Virus record (IMG/VR): IMGVR_UViG_3300026097_000057
Coordinates: 1-34,275 of that record
Direction: 5' to 3' (one strand)
Source of the DNA: a virus
DNA: 34,275 nt
The notes under the pieces were generated by a model. It ran no database searches, was not told where the DNA came from, and saw only the letters and a program-made list of their open reading frames with translations. How positions within the stretch are numbered: position 1 is the stretch's first letter; each line of letters opens with the position of its first letter. A program made the translations under genes and the position numbers. This document shows, piece after piece, positions 6,070-12,302 of this stretch.

Positions 6070-6771
6070 GTGTCTGAGACACAAGAACAACCAAAAAGAA
6101 GAGGGCGTCCGCCTCTGGACCCCGAAGAAAGAGAACGCAGAGCATTAGCTCGGAAAAAAGCGTATAAGTATGGAAATGGTAATCCTGCTCCGGCCAAGTC
6201 GGCAGAACGACGCCTGACTTCAAAACAAGAGCGGTTTATCCGAGAGCTTGTCAGCCAAGATGGTCACATTACTTTGACAGAAGCAGCGATTAATGCAGGA
6301 TATTCGCCAAACAGTGCCGCTTCGGAAGCGAGCAAACTTCTGAACCCCAACATCAACCCGCACGTTGTTCGCAAGTATCAAGAGTACAAGGAAGAGATTG
6401 AGGCTAAGTACGCCATCAACTACAAGCGACACATCCGTGATCTTCAAACCATCCGCGATAAAGCGATGGAGTCTGGTGCGTGGTCAGCGGCAGTGCAGGC
6501 GGAGTATCGAAGGGGACAGGCGCATGGGGACATCTACATTAGCAAGTCTGAAGTCCGACATGGATCAATCGATCAGATGAGTAAAGAAGAAGTCTTGAAG
6601 GCATTAGAGGAGTTGCGCGGTGGAAGAGAAGAACGAGACATCACCCCAAAAGAAGAAGAGGTTATCGACGGAGGCAGGCTTTTGGACGTTGTTCAAGAAG
6701 GAGCTGAAGAAGAAATACCCGAAGATTTTGACGACTCGGATCGAGACGTGGGCGACTCCAGGGGTTCCTGA
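6070..6771 (+). CDS. terS: Terminase small subunit
   Basis: 233 aa, GTG start six bases after AGGAGG. Small terminase subunits recognise the phage packaging site and regulate the large subunit. Residues 49-98 have the Terminase_2-type pattern LTSKQERFIRELVSQ ... LTEAAINAGYSP ... LLNPNINP, a helix-turn-helix typical of the family. The N-terminus holds KRRGRPP, an AT-hook-like minor-groove motif that fits the A/T-rich DNA just upstream. The C-terminal 50 residues are acidic and overlap the nuclease gene in another frame. The large subunit is 5.7 kb away, which is unusual, since the two are often adjacent. Confidence 0.87.
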   Translation: MSETQEQPKRRGRPPLDPEERERRALARKKAYKYGNGNPAPAKSAERRLTSKQERFIRELVSQDGHITLTEAAINAGYSPNSAASEASKLLNPNINPHVVRKYQEYKEEIEAKYAINYKRHIRDLQTIRDKAMESGAWSAAVQAEYRRGQAHGDIYISKSEVRHGSIDQMSKEEVLKALEELRGGREERDITPKEEEVIDGGRLLDVVQEGAEEEIPEDFDDSDRDVGDSRGS

Positions 6772-7066
6772 TGTTTGTGCAATGGATGAAGCGGGCACGT
6801 TTCACTTCATTGAGCTGAAGCACTTGGCAGGGAATCGCATGAACTTGCGCCCTGCTCAGGTTTCTTGGATTACAAAACACAAAGCGGGCTCGGTTTGGAT
6901 ATTGGCTCGGCAGGATGTAAAAAGAACATCGACATGGAAGGTGTGTTTGTTTGGTCCTGACAAGGCGGTGGACTTAGCGTTGGAGAAGTTTGATGACGTG
7001 ACACCGGACTATGAGCTGACAGACCCAGAACAATGGCCAGAGCTGTTGGAGAAAATATTCGGTTGA
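6620..7066 (+). CDS. PD-(D/E)XK nuclease (VRR-NUC/resolvase-like)
   Basis: 148 aa. GVPD at residues 48-51 and FIELK at 63-67 form the PD...EXK metal-binding core (Asp51, Glu65, Lys67), followed by RPAQVSWITKHKAGSVWIL, where VRR-NUC and phage Holliday junction resolvase-like nucleases carry a conserved Gln helix. Likely role: cleavage of branched DNA before packaging, or recombination. GTG at 6620 has GAGGAG seven bases upstream, inside terS, so 152 bp are read in two frames; no later start would keep the fold intact. The N-terminus is very basic. Confidence 0.82.
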   Translation: MEEKNETSPQKKKRLSTEAGFWTLFKKELKKKYPKILTTRIETWATPGVPDVCAMDEAGTFHFIELKHLAGNRMNLRPAQVSWITKHKAGSVWILARQDVKRTSTWKVCLFGPDKAVDLALEKFDDVTPDYELTDPEQWPELLEKIFG

Positions 7067-7088
7067 CACAGTAGAAATACGTATGCGA
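7063..7088 (+). promoter_or_regulatory. Early cassette A: TTGACA-N13-TATGCGA
   Basis: TTGACA at 7063-7068, then 13 nt, then TATGCGA at 7082-7088. The first box overlaps the stop codon of the nuclease gene. The same arrangement with the same spacing recurs at 8256 and 8872. A spacing of 13 does not fit a sigma70 -35/-10 pair, so TATGCGA may be an operator or activator site rather than the -10. Confidence 0.6.
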
Positions 7089-7097
7089 TTTTATAAG

Positions 7098-7121
7098 GGC
7101 ACCAATAACGGTGCCTTTTTT
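7098..7121 (+). terminator. Cassette A hairpin
   Basis: GGCACC/GGTGCC with a 6-nt loop and six T. It lies between the promoter-like box and the ribosome site TGGGAGGAC (7125-7133), so it can stop the upstream transcript and also sits in the leader of the next gene. Confidence 0.85.
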
Positions 7122-7136
7122 GTCTGGGAGGACAAC

Positions 7137-7352
7137 ATGAACGATGAAGTAAAACATTTGTTAGGTCGTGCTTTGTATTACACAGAGGCGTCATTGAAGG
7201 ATATGCAGTGGAAATCTTCTAATGAAGATATTCAAGGTTTCAACATGGACACCAATGGCACTCCGTGCTTTGAATCCAAGGAAGAGTTGGCTGAGTACTT
7301 TTCTGAGATGGAATTGTTCATTAACCAACTAAAGGAGTGTCTCGATGACTAA
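7137..7352 (+). CDS. Hypothetical acidic protein, 71 aa
   Basis: Start at ATG 7137 (MNDEVKHLLGRALYYTEASL) because GGGAGGA lies five bases upstream; the longer frame to 7083 would start inside the promoter cassette. Helical and acidic; no known family. First gene of a four-gene unit introduced by cassette A. Its ribosome site has the longest match (9 nt) to the 5' side of the anti-Shine-Dalgarno loop of the RNA at 5557-5790. Confidence 0.78.
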   Translation: MNDEVKHLLGRALYYTEASLKDMQWKSSNEDIQGFNMDTNGTPCFESKEELAEYFSEMELFINQLKECLDD

Positions 7353-7530
7353 GGTAGTAGCAACAGCAACGATGTACACCTTCCTTGAGTGGAGGGGTGA
7401 CATACCGGACGACATTCCGGAAAAAGACTGGCATTCGTGGGTCAAAGAGAATGTTTGTGGTAGTGAGTTCACAGAGATTGGCTCAGGTGATTGGGATTAC
7501 GACGACGTGTTGGAGGCGGATTATGAGTAA
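7345..7530 (+). CDS. Hypothetical protein, 61 aa
   Basis: ATG 7345 overlaps the previous gene by 8 bp, with AGGAG upstream. Begins MTKVVATATMYTFLEWRGD and ends in an acidic DWDYDDVLEADYE tail. Probably a small beta-strand domain; not recognised. Confidence 0.72.
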   Translation: MTKVVATATMYTFLEWRGDIPDDIPEKDWHSWVKENVCGSEFTEIGSGDWDYDDVLEADYE

Positions 7531-8110
7531 GGGTTGGTATGTGAAGGTCGATGTACCTGTTCAATTTATGATGGACTGCAACATTGGTGTGGTTGCGGAG
7601 TCGGAAGGCGGAGCGCAACAGGCCGCAGAAGAGATCGTTGCCGATGAGCTGAGGAAAACAGTGGATGAACTACAGGAGGGCTTTCCGTGGGATTTCACTA
7701 CAGGGTGTCTCAACTGGAGTCGCGGTGGCGGGACTTTGGAGCCTGTTTTTGAACTAATGCGGGCAGGCTCTGCTACTCCTGATTCAGACTTTGATCCAGA
7801 TGAACCTGATGCAGACGACTTGATGGAAGCGGCAATGTGCTTGTTAGAAGCTTTTTGGAATTTGCCGGATGATGACAAAAGGAGGTCAGACTTCCTGCCA
7901 AATCATGGTATCGCCCATGTTCGTAGTCAGGTGGCTGATGCGGCAAGTCTCTGTCACCAGACATGGAGGGTCGTAATTGATGACGATGGATTCGATTGTT
8001 TCGATTGGGATTTTTGTCCGCAGTTCTTAGATCGATGCATGGATGAACAGATGGTTTTAAAATCGAACGATCTTTTTGAGTTAGTAAGAATGTGGAAGGA
8101 AGCTCAATGA
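7523..8110 (+). CDS. Hypothetical acidic protein, 195 aa
   Basis: Start set at ATG 7523 with GGAGG seven bases before it, overlapping the previous gene by 8 bp; the frame is open back to 7385 but that part lies under the upstream gene. The N-terminal 70 residues look like a beta-alpha domain (MSKGWYVKVDVPVQFMMD). The centre is Asp-rich (DSDFDPDEPDADDL). The C-terminal part is helical with Trp, Cys and acidic residues. No family recognised. Confidence 0.75.
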   Translation: MSKGWYVKVDVPVQFMMDCNIGVVAESEGGAQQAAEEIVADELRKTVDELQEGFPWDFTTGCLNWSRGGGTLEPVFELMRAGSATPDSDFDPDEPDADDLMEAAMCLLEAFWNLPDDDKRRSDFLPNHGIAHVRSQVADAASLCHQTWRVVIDDDGFDCFDWDFCPQFLDRCMDEQMVLKSNDLFELVRMWKEAQ

Positions 8111-8259
8111 TTTTTTTAATTGATTGGCTTCAAAAGAAAGCAGAAGGTACAAAGCGAGAGTTGCTTACTGCGCCTAAAGCAGACGATTTGGTGGTAAAGC
8201 CGGAAGTTAAAAAAGAACCCCCGCACCCTAAGCGTCGGGTTCGATACTGGAATGTTTGA
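8107..8259 (+). CDS. 50-aa basic protein
   Basis: ATG 8107 overlaps the TGA of the previous gene (ATGA). The product begins MIFLIDWLQKKAEGTKRELL and ends KEPPHPKRRVRYWNV, so it has a short hydrophobic N-terminus and a Pro/Arg-rich basic tail. Too short for a family call. Its end abuts the next promoter cassette. Confidence 0.6.
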   Translation: MIFLIDWLQKKAEGTKRELLTAPKADDLVVKPEVKKEPPHPKRRVRYWNV

Positions 8260-8281
8260 CAACTTAAAATTAAGTATGCGA
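8256..8281 (+). promoter_or_regulatory. Early cassette B: TTGACA-N13-TATGCGA
   Basis: TTGACA 8256-8261, 13 nt, TATGCGA 8275-8281. Same spacing as cassettes A and C. A TATAAG box follows at 8285-8290. Confidence 0.6.
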
Positions 8282-8287
8282 CTGTAT

Positions 8288-8313
8288 AAGAGCGGGAATG
8301 GCCCGTTCTTTTT
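8288..8313 (+). terminator. Cassette B hairpin
   Basis: AAGAGCGGG/CCCGTTCTT with one G-T pair, a 5-nt loop and a short T tail; followed by the ribosome site TTGGGAG at 8316-8322. Confidence 0.75.
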
Positions 8314-8328
8314 AATTGGGAGATTAAG

Positions 8329-8541
8329 ATGAGTTATATCGTTGCGGTTACAAGCAATATTAACGGTGGTATACCGTACAATTTAAAAGACCAATGGACC
8401 TATCATGAAGACTTTGATTCTGCCAAAGCGCAGTATGAAAGTATGTTAGGGGAGCAAGATACCTATACAGTGTCTCTGACAATGGTCTTGGAATCGTCTG
8501 ATTATCCAACGCATGAGGGCTTAAAAAATGTTGCCTATTGA
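8329..8541 (+). CDS. Hypothetical protein, 70 aa
   Basis: Begins MSYIVAVTSNINGGIPYNLK after the cassette B ribosome site. Mixed alpha/beta with many Tyr and acidic residues; no motif recognised. It overlaps the next gene by 14 bp. Confidence 0.75.
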   Translation: MSYIVAVTSNINGGIPYNLKDQWTYHEDFDSAKAQYESMLGEQDTYTVSLTMVLESSDYPTHEGLKNVAY

Positions 8542-8875
8542 AACGATTGAAGCGGGCCGTCGTGACGGATTTGATCTTAGGTTCGAGTTCTATCCGGAGG
8601 ATATGCACCCTGCCGATTCTTTTGACGACACGGTATGTGATTTAAAAGAGATCATGTACAAGATTGAAACGGGCCAATGGGAGTGGTTTGTGGTGAAGTG
8701 TGTTGCGTCGATCAATGGCGTGGACCTTGGTGACGATTGGCTTGGCGGTTGCCTGTACGATTCGTATGAGCAATTTGTCGATGAGAATGGATACAGTGAA
8801 GACATGATCGATCAGGCTTTGGAAGAAGCGCGTCAAAATACTAGTGCAATAGTTCAAAAAGCTTTAGCCGGTTGA
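8528..8875 (+). CDS. Hypothetical acidic protein, 115 aa
   Basis: Begins MLPIETIEAGRRDGFDLRFE; contains a Trp/Gly-rich centre (GVDLGDDWLGGCLYDSYEQF) and a helical C-terminus. Translation is probably coupled to the upstream gene through the 14-bp overlap. Family and function unknown. Confidence 0.75.
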   Translation: MLPIETIEAGRRDGFDLRFEFYPEDMHPADSFDDTVCDLKEIMYKIETGQWEWFVVKCVASINGVDLGDDWLGGCLYDSYEQFVDENGYSEDMIDQALEEARQNTSAIVQKALAG

Positions 8876-8897
8876 CAACGTATATAAATATATGCGA
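8872..8897 (+). promoter_or_regulatory. Early cassette C: TTGACA-N13-TATGCGA
   Basis: TTGACA 8872-8877 overlaps the stop of the upstream gene; after 13 AT-rich nt comes TATGCGA at 8891-8897. Confidence 0.6.
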
Positions 8898-8905
8898 CAA
8901 AGAAG

Positions 8906-8931
8906 CCCTGCAATTACGCAGGGTTTTTTTT
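8906..8931 (+). terminator. Cassette C hairpin
   Basis: CCCTGC/GCAGGG stem, 6-nt loop and eight T, directly followed by the ribosome site TTGGGAG at 8933-8939. Confidence 0.85.
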
Positions 8932-8945
8932 GTTGGGAGACAACT

Positions 8946-9221
8946 ATGACTACATTAAATGAAGCGCGGGAAGTTTTTGACCGCAATGAAAAAGCACTAA
9001 TGTGCGAATCTGTTATCGATCTGTTAAGAGCCCGTCAGCGTATGGGCGTTCTGGAATCTGAAGCAGATTTCTTGGCCGGTGCGATGGCCGTTATCAATTA
9101 TGTGTTTCCACATCAAGAGGGATCGGACAAATTGTCTGACGATATCCCAGTGGCGTGGATCATGTTTCCTATGGCAGGCCGTTCGATCTTAGATGCATAT
9201 AAAGATTCGGAGACACACTAA
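8946..9221 (+). CDS. Hypothetical protein, 91 aa
   Basis: Start at ATG 8946 (MTTLNEAREVFDRNEKALM), seven bases after GGGAG; the frame open to 8892 would begin in the cassette. Helical, with a moderately hydrophobic centre (EADFLAGAMAVINYVF) that is too polar for a clear membrane span. It shares TAATG with the sliding clamp gene, so the two are probably expressed together. Confidence 0.75.
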   Translation: MTTLNEAREVFDRNEKALMCESVIDLLRARQRMGVLESEADFLAGAMAVINYVFPHQEGSDKLSDDIPVAWIMFPMAGRSILDAYKDSETH

Positions 9222-9943
9222 TGATTCGTATTCAATACTCAATTACCGACTTACTGGCGGTTATGGAATTTTCTGGTAAGAACGACGTTCGTTATTACTT
9301 GAATGGTGTTCACCTTACAGTGGGCGCGGATTTCAATAGTGGACGCATGGCGGGTGTCATCGAAGCGACGAATGGGCACCACATGGTTTCAACCGCTCTG
9401 GATTCGGAAGATATTTTTGTGGGTGAATCGGAAGAGAGCCGGTTGCGTGACGTGATCTTGGACATTGATTGTTTGAAGCGCCACGTTCGCAAACCCCGTG
9501 CTAAAGATCGGGACGATTGTGAGATTATTTTGACCCGTGATACGTCGGGAGTTGACGTGGCTCACTATGTGGATTCAAACGATCCTTCGATCATGTATCC
9601 GATACAGATCGTAGCGGGCAAGTTTCCTAATACCAGTCGCGTATGGCGTGTAGCGTTCAATGAAGAGCTAGATACAAATGTTTCCGTTCAGGGTGACTAC
9701 CTTTCGGTTGTCGCAAAAGCTTGCAAACTGTTTCGAGATCGGACGGATTATCACGCAAACTTAGCGCCGATGATTCAAGGCAAAAAATCAGGACACACAT
9801 TGGTTCAGGTTGAAGGCCGGTCCGACGTGGTAATGATCGTGATGAGTTGCAGGGTGAACTGGGACAATGTTCACAAGACGATGCCCTATTGGTTGGAGCG
9901 CGACTTGATGGACGAAACGGATCATTCTGATACAGGCACTTGA
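9221..9943 (+). CDS. dnaN-like: Sliding clamp of the DnaN (beta) type lacking domain I
   Basis: 240 aa. Residues 22-29 (DVRYYLNG), 49-55 (ATNGHHM) and 130-137 (IVAGKFPN) match in order the domain II signatures DVRYYLNG, ATDGHRL and VDGRFPDYRRV of bacterial DNA polymerase III beta. A hydrophobic strand VMIVMSCRV at 204-212 matches the end of domain III (YVVMPMRL). The protein begins where domain II begins, so domain I is missing rather than degraded. Bacterial beta has three domains and about 366 aa; T4 gp45 and PCNA have two domains and form trimers. Likely role: processivity ring for the family-A polymerase. No clamp loader is seen in the window. Confidence 0.85.
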   Translation: MIRIQYSITDLLAVMEFSGKNDVRYYLNGVHLTVGADFNSGRMAGVIEATNGHHMVSTALDSEDIFVGESEESRLRDVILDIDCLKRHVRKPRAKDRDDCEIILTRDTSGVDVAHYVDSNDPSIMYPIQIVAGKFPNTSRVWRVAFNEELDTNVSVQGDYLSVVAKACKLFRDRTDYHANLAPMIQGKKSGHTLVQVEGRSDVVMIVMSCRVNWDNVHKTMPYWLERDLMDETDHSDTGT

Positions 9944-9965
9944 TCCTATCGCATACCTATGCGAT
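9940..9965 (+). promoter_or_regulatory. Early cassette D: palindromic TCGCATA/TATGCGA site
   Basis: ATCGCATA-CC-TATGCGAT at 9948-9965 is a perfect 8-bp inverted repeat made of both orientations of the heptamer. TTGATC at 9940-9945 precedes TATGCGA (9958-9964) by 12 nt. The palindrome suggests a site for a dimeric protein. Confidence 0.6.
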
Positions 9966-9972
9966 TCTTTGA

Positions 9973-9998
9973 GCCGGTCCTAAGTGACCGGCTTTTTT
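9973..9998 (+). terminator. Cassette D hairpin
   Basis: GCCGGTC/GACCGGC with a 6-nt loop and six T, then the ribosome site CAGTTGGGAG at 10005-10014. Confidence 0.9.
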
Positions 9999-10022
9999 GT
10001 TTAACAGTTGGGAGACTGAACT

Positions 10023-10223
10023 ATGTGTGAAAACACCGTGACTAAATATGTGCCCCGTGGGTACGACTACCGTCCAGTTGAATACCGTTGTGGTTCGACT
10101 GGGATCAATGGTGAACCAGTGTGGTGCGAGAAATGCGAGGGATCGGATCGGGTCCGTCAGATTGAAGCGAACAGTGAAGCCGACAATGCTTGGCTCCGTT
10201 CTGCAAACTGGGGGGAAATGTAA
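10023..10223 (+). CDS. Small putative zinc-binding protein
   Basis: 66 aa. RCGSTGINGEPVWCEKCEG holds a Cys, then CXXC, a half zinc-finger pattern that could coordinate metal together with the Cys at residue 2. Small C...CxxC proteins like this are common in phages, with no known role. Expressed from cassette D ahead of two further genes. Confidence 0.75.
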   Translation: MCENTVTKYVPRGYDYRPVEYRCGSTGINGEPVWCEKCEGSDRVRQIEANSEADNAWLRSANWGEM

Positions 10224-10384
10224 TGGGTAGAAACAAGATTGTTTACCGCAACGATGCGGGTGAGATCCTTGGTTGGGATTATGAGTGCGACGCCAGTGAA
10301 CTGGCTGAGTGGGATTATTTGGATCAGCGTGATTCGATTTTTGAATACGACGATGAACCGTATGACGAAGAGGGGGAATCGTAA
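10223..10384 (+). CDS. Hypothetical acidic protein, 53 aa
   Basis: ATG 10223 overlaps the TAA of the previous gene (TAATG) with GGGGGAAAT upstream; the alternative start at 10190 would lie inside that gene. Begins MGRNKIVYRNDAGEILGWDY and ends in an acidic tail (FEYDDEPYDEEGES). Not recognised. Confidence 0.68.
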   Translation: MGRNKIVYRNDAGEILGWDYECDASELAEWDYLDQRDSIFEYDDEPYDEEGES

Positions 10385-10821
10385 TGGGGGACTTCACTTT
10401 GAACGAGAAAACTTTGCAGTATGTTCACCCTACCGGTTGGACCTACCACGCCGTCGCAATGGACCTTGGGTCCAGTTGGGCGCGGGCGCTTGATCCGATG
10501 ACTGCAATTCGTAATGCGGGCGGATGGTCAAAGCCGGTTGCGGTTGCGTGCGCTTATGGAAAGTTTGGCGATCTTGAATCGACCCAGTGGGGCAACTTCA
10601 CTTGGGACCAATGGGAGCCGATCCCCGTGGGTTTGTTTTTGGTCACCCCGCGATCAATCAAACCAATGCCTGCGAAGACAAAACAGTTTGGCGATCATCA
10701 GGACTGCGATCAGTGGATAGCCGAATTTTTTGATGCGATTAACCGATGGAAAGATGATTTCGATATACCGGACAAAACTTGGCAACGGGTGCCAAGTAAT
10801 CCGAAAGCTTGCAACGAATAA
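10384..10821 (+). CDS. Hypothetical protein, 145 aa
   Basis: Begins MGDFTLNEKTLQYVHPTGW and is rich in Trp, Pro and aromatic residues (QWGNFTWDQWEPIPVGLF). A beta-rich fold followed by a C-terminal helix (DQWIAEFFDAINRWKDDF) is likely. TAATG overlap with the upstream gene. Function unknown. Confidence 0.78.
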   Translation: MGDFTLNEKTLQYVHPTGWTYHAVAMDLGSSWARALDPMTAIRNAGGWSKPVAVACAYGKFGDLESTQWGNFTWDQWEPIPVGLFLVTPRSIKPMPAKTKQFGDHQDCDQWIAEFFDAINRWKDDFDIPDKTWQRVPSNPKACNE

Positions 10822-10838
10822 GCGACTTATCGCATAAT
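10809..10838 (+). promoter_or_regulatory. Early cassette E: TTGCAA-N18-CATAAT with reversed heptamer
   Basis: TTGCAA 10809-10814 and CATAAT 10833-10838, 18 nt apart, form a sigma70-like promoter. TCGCATA (10830-10836) overlaps the -10. The boxes begin inside the end of the upstream gene. Confidence 0.55.
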
Positions 10839-10842
10839 TGAG

Positions 10843-10866
10843 ACCGGCCCCAGTGGCCGGTTTTTT
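10843..10866 (+). terminator. Cassette E hairpin
   Basis: ACCGGCC/GGCCGGT, 5-nt loop, then T5. It begins about at the predicted transcription start, so the transcript of the next gene would carry it at its 5' end. Confidence 0.88.
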
Positions 10867-10892
10867 ATTATCTAAGTTGGGAGACTTAAACC

Positions 10893-11312
10893 ATGAATAC
10901 AGCAGAAGACATGACTAACGCGATCGCAACCGCTCGCGCTTGCTTGGCCCGCATTGTCGAGTTGAGAAAAGACGCGATCGAAGCCGAAGACAACGACAGT
11001 TGGGACGGTTGGGAAAAGGCCCAAGAATACGCGCAAGAAATGGCGTACGACGTAAAGGTCCGGACCGGTTGGTTCAATCCGTGGGACGGGGTAACCCTGC
11101 CGGATGATTTGGCCGAAGGATATATAACCGTTGCCGGCGGCGGTCCCGCCGCTCGCGTTTGGTTTGAACTGGACGGATACGGGGAAGCGGGACAGGTTAA
11201 GTTGCAATGTCAGGACTGGTTCACCCCTTGGACCGATGTTGTGACCAGTGCGGACGAGTGGGACGCCATGGAGTGGTTTGTTAATTGTTTCAACTTTCGG
11301 GAGCTGTACTGA
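10893..11312 (+). CDS. Hypothetical protein, 139 aa
   Basis: Begins MNTAEDMTNAIATARACLAR, preceded by AGTTGGGAG. Residues 1-50 are a long amphipathic helix; the rest is Trp/Gly-rich and probably beta (RTGWFNPWDGVTLPDDLAEG). No family recognised. It shares TGATG with the next gene. Confidence 0.78.
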   Translation: MNTAEDMTNAIATARACLARIVELRKDAIEAEDNDSWDGWEKAQEYAQEMAYDVKVRTGWFNPWDGVTLPDDLAEGYITVAGGGPAARVWFELDGYGEAGQVKLQCQDWFTPWTDVVTSADEWDAMEWFVNCFNFRELY

Positions 11313-11512
11313 TGCGCGACTTCACCCGTAACGAATTAATCCTTTTAGAAGACTACGCACGTTGGGCCGGTCCAACGTGGCGCGGGCGGCTCATTCGTGA
11401 CTGGCAACGTGCCGGCTCCAATTACTGGGGCGAGTGGGCGCCATTCCAGAAAATGAGAAACGAAGTCGGGCCGTCGCGTTTAATGGCTTTCGATTTCCAG
11501 TTGCAAGACTGA
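11312..11512 (+). CDS. Hypothetical basic protein, 66 aa
   Basis: ATG 11312 overlaps the upstream TGA; the start at 11285 would be inside that gene. Begins MRDFTRNELILLEDYARWAG and is rich in Arg and Trp, compatible with nucleic-acid or protein binding. Not recognised. Confidence 0.72.
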   Translation: MRDFTRNELILLEDYARWAGPTWRGRLIRDWQRAGSNYWGEWAPFQKMRNEVGPSRLMAFDFQLQD

Positions 11513-11530
11513 ATCTAGTTGTCGCATACT
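11501..11530 (+). promoter_or_regulatory. Early cassette F: TTGCAA-N18-CATACT with reversed heptamer
   Basis: TTGCAA 11501-11506 and CATACT 11525-11530 at 18-nt spacing, with TCGCATA at 11522-11528 over the -10. Same geometry as cassette E. Confidence 0.55.
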
Positions 11531-11533
11531 TGA

Positions 11534-11557
11534 GCCCGCCCTAGTGCGGGCTTTTTT
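11534..11557 (+). terminator. Cassette F hairpin
   Basis: GCCCGC/GCGGGC with a 6-nt loop and six T, followed by the ribosome site CAGTTGGGAG at 11566-11575. Confidence 0.9.
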
Positions 11558-11584
11558 ATATCTAACAGTTGGGAGACTGAAACA

Positions 11585-11794
11585 ATGAAACCAGTGATTG
11601 ATGATCTAAGAAGCCGCGGCTTCGTCGAAACTCGCGCCATGTCTTTGACTCGTGCACTCGATCAACTACACCACTCCGTGTGTCACATGGACACAGAGCA
11701 ACTTGCTCTGCTCAAACGGGAACTTCCGGAAGCCTTTGCGCTCTGCCAGTATTACGGAAAGAAAATCCCAATGCTTAACGCTTTAGACGATTAA
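11585..11794 (+). CDS. Hypothetical protein, 69 aa
   Basis: Begins MKPVIDDLRSRGFVETRAMS and is almost wholly helical (SLTRALDQLHHSVCHMDTEQ). Single-gene unit driven by cassette F and closed by the terminator at 11817. No family recognised. Confidence 0.75.
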   Translation: MKPVIDDLRSRGFVETRAMSLTRALDQLHHSVCHMDTEQLALLKRELPEAFALCQYYGKKIPMLNALDD

Positions 11795-11816
11795 CCCCGC
11801 CTTTCAGCGTTGATGA

Positions 11817-11840
11817 GCCCGCCATCGTGCGGGCTTTTTT
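11817..11840 (+). terminator. Final terminator of the early-type block
   Basis: GCCCGC/GCGGGC with loop CATCGT and six T. The sequence resembles cassette F, but there is no TATGCGA before it and no ribosome site or gene after it, so here it is a terminator only. Confidence 0.92.
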
Positions 11841-12231
11841 ACGCCCCCAATACATGGCGAGCCGTGGCCCGCGCACCCAGAGCCGAAAGTTACCGGCAAA
11901 ACAACCGAGAGCAGCCGAACGTGCAAAAAGGTCGGGGCGCTGCCGAAAGCGATCCGGCAACAATTAACCAGAAACCGCGAGTCGTGATCCGTGGACCGCC
12001 CGCAGTTACTAAGAAACGCGGCAAAAGTGCCAGGGGACATTACCCAGCGCATCCGGTCCGCTATCCCCTGGCACTTATCCGCGGTCCGTGGTCCGTGGTG
12101 CAGGAAAAACGGCACGGGGCCCGTGGCGATCGGGTCAGCGAAATCGAGGCGCGGCGCGGGGTCCAGAGCGATCGAGCGGCGGCCCGCAGGTCGAGCTAGA
12201 CGGGTGTAAAGTCCATGTTTCTGACAAATAT
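11841..12231. other. GC-rich non-coding region with a 13-bp inverted repeat
   Basis: About 390 bp without a credible gene, clearly more GC-rich than its surroundings. AAGTGCCAGGGGA (12025-12037) and its exact inverse TCCCCTGGCACTT (12064-12076) flank a 26-nt loop. A short tandem GGTCCGT repeat follows at 12083-12095, and the near-palindrome CACGGG-G-CCCGTG lies at 12113-12125. It could be a structured RNA or an origin. It separates the early-type genes from the virion genes. Confidence 0.55.
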
Positions 12232-12258
12232 TTGGCAAATTGAGACTTATCTATGCGA
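12232..12258 (+). promoter_or_regulatory. Last TATGCGA site, ahead of the virion gene block
   Basis: TTGGCA 12232-12237, 14 nt, TATGCGA 12252-12258. No hairpin with a T-run follows, unlike the early cassettes, so transcription could run into the terminase gene. Confidence 0.42.
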
Positions 12259-12302
12259 TAAATCCCATAAAAAACGCAAAAGGGACCCGTGGGACCCCCA
12301 AA

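Noticed and set aside
7082-7088. TATGCGA as a normal -10 box of TTGACA
   Set aside because: The gap is 13 nt, not 16-18, in three independent cassettes; interpreted rather as a separate protein-binding site.
9957-10397. 146-aa minus-strand open frame
   Set aside because: Runs through a plus-strand cassette with terminator and two well-linked plus genes; shadow.
11804-12238. Long open frames on both strands (129 aa +, 144 aa -)
   Set aside because: They arise from GC-rich sequence with few stops; no ribosome site, Arg/Pro/Ala-rich products without pattern, and open frames on both strands at once.
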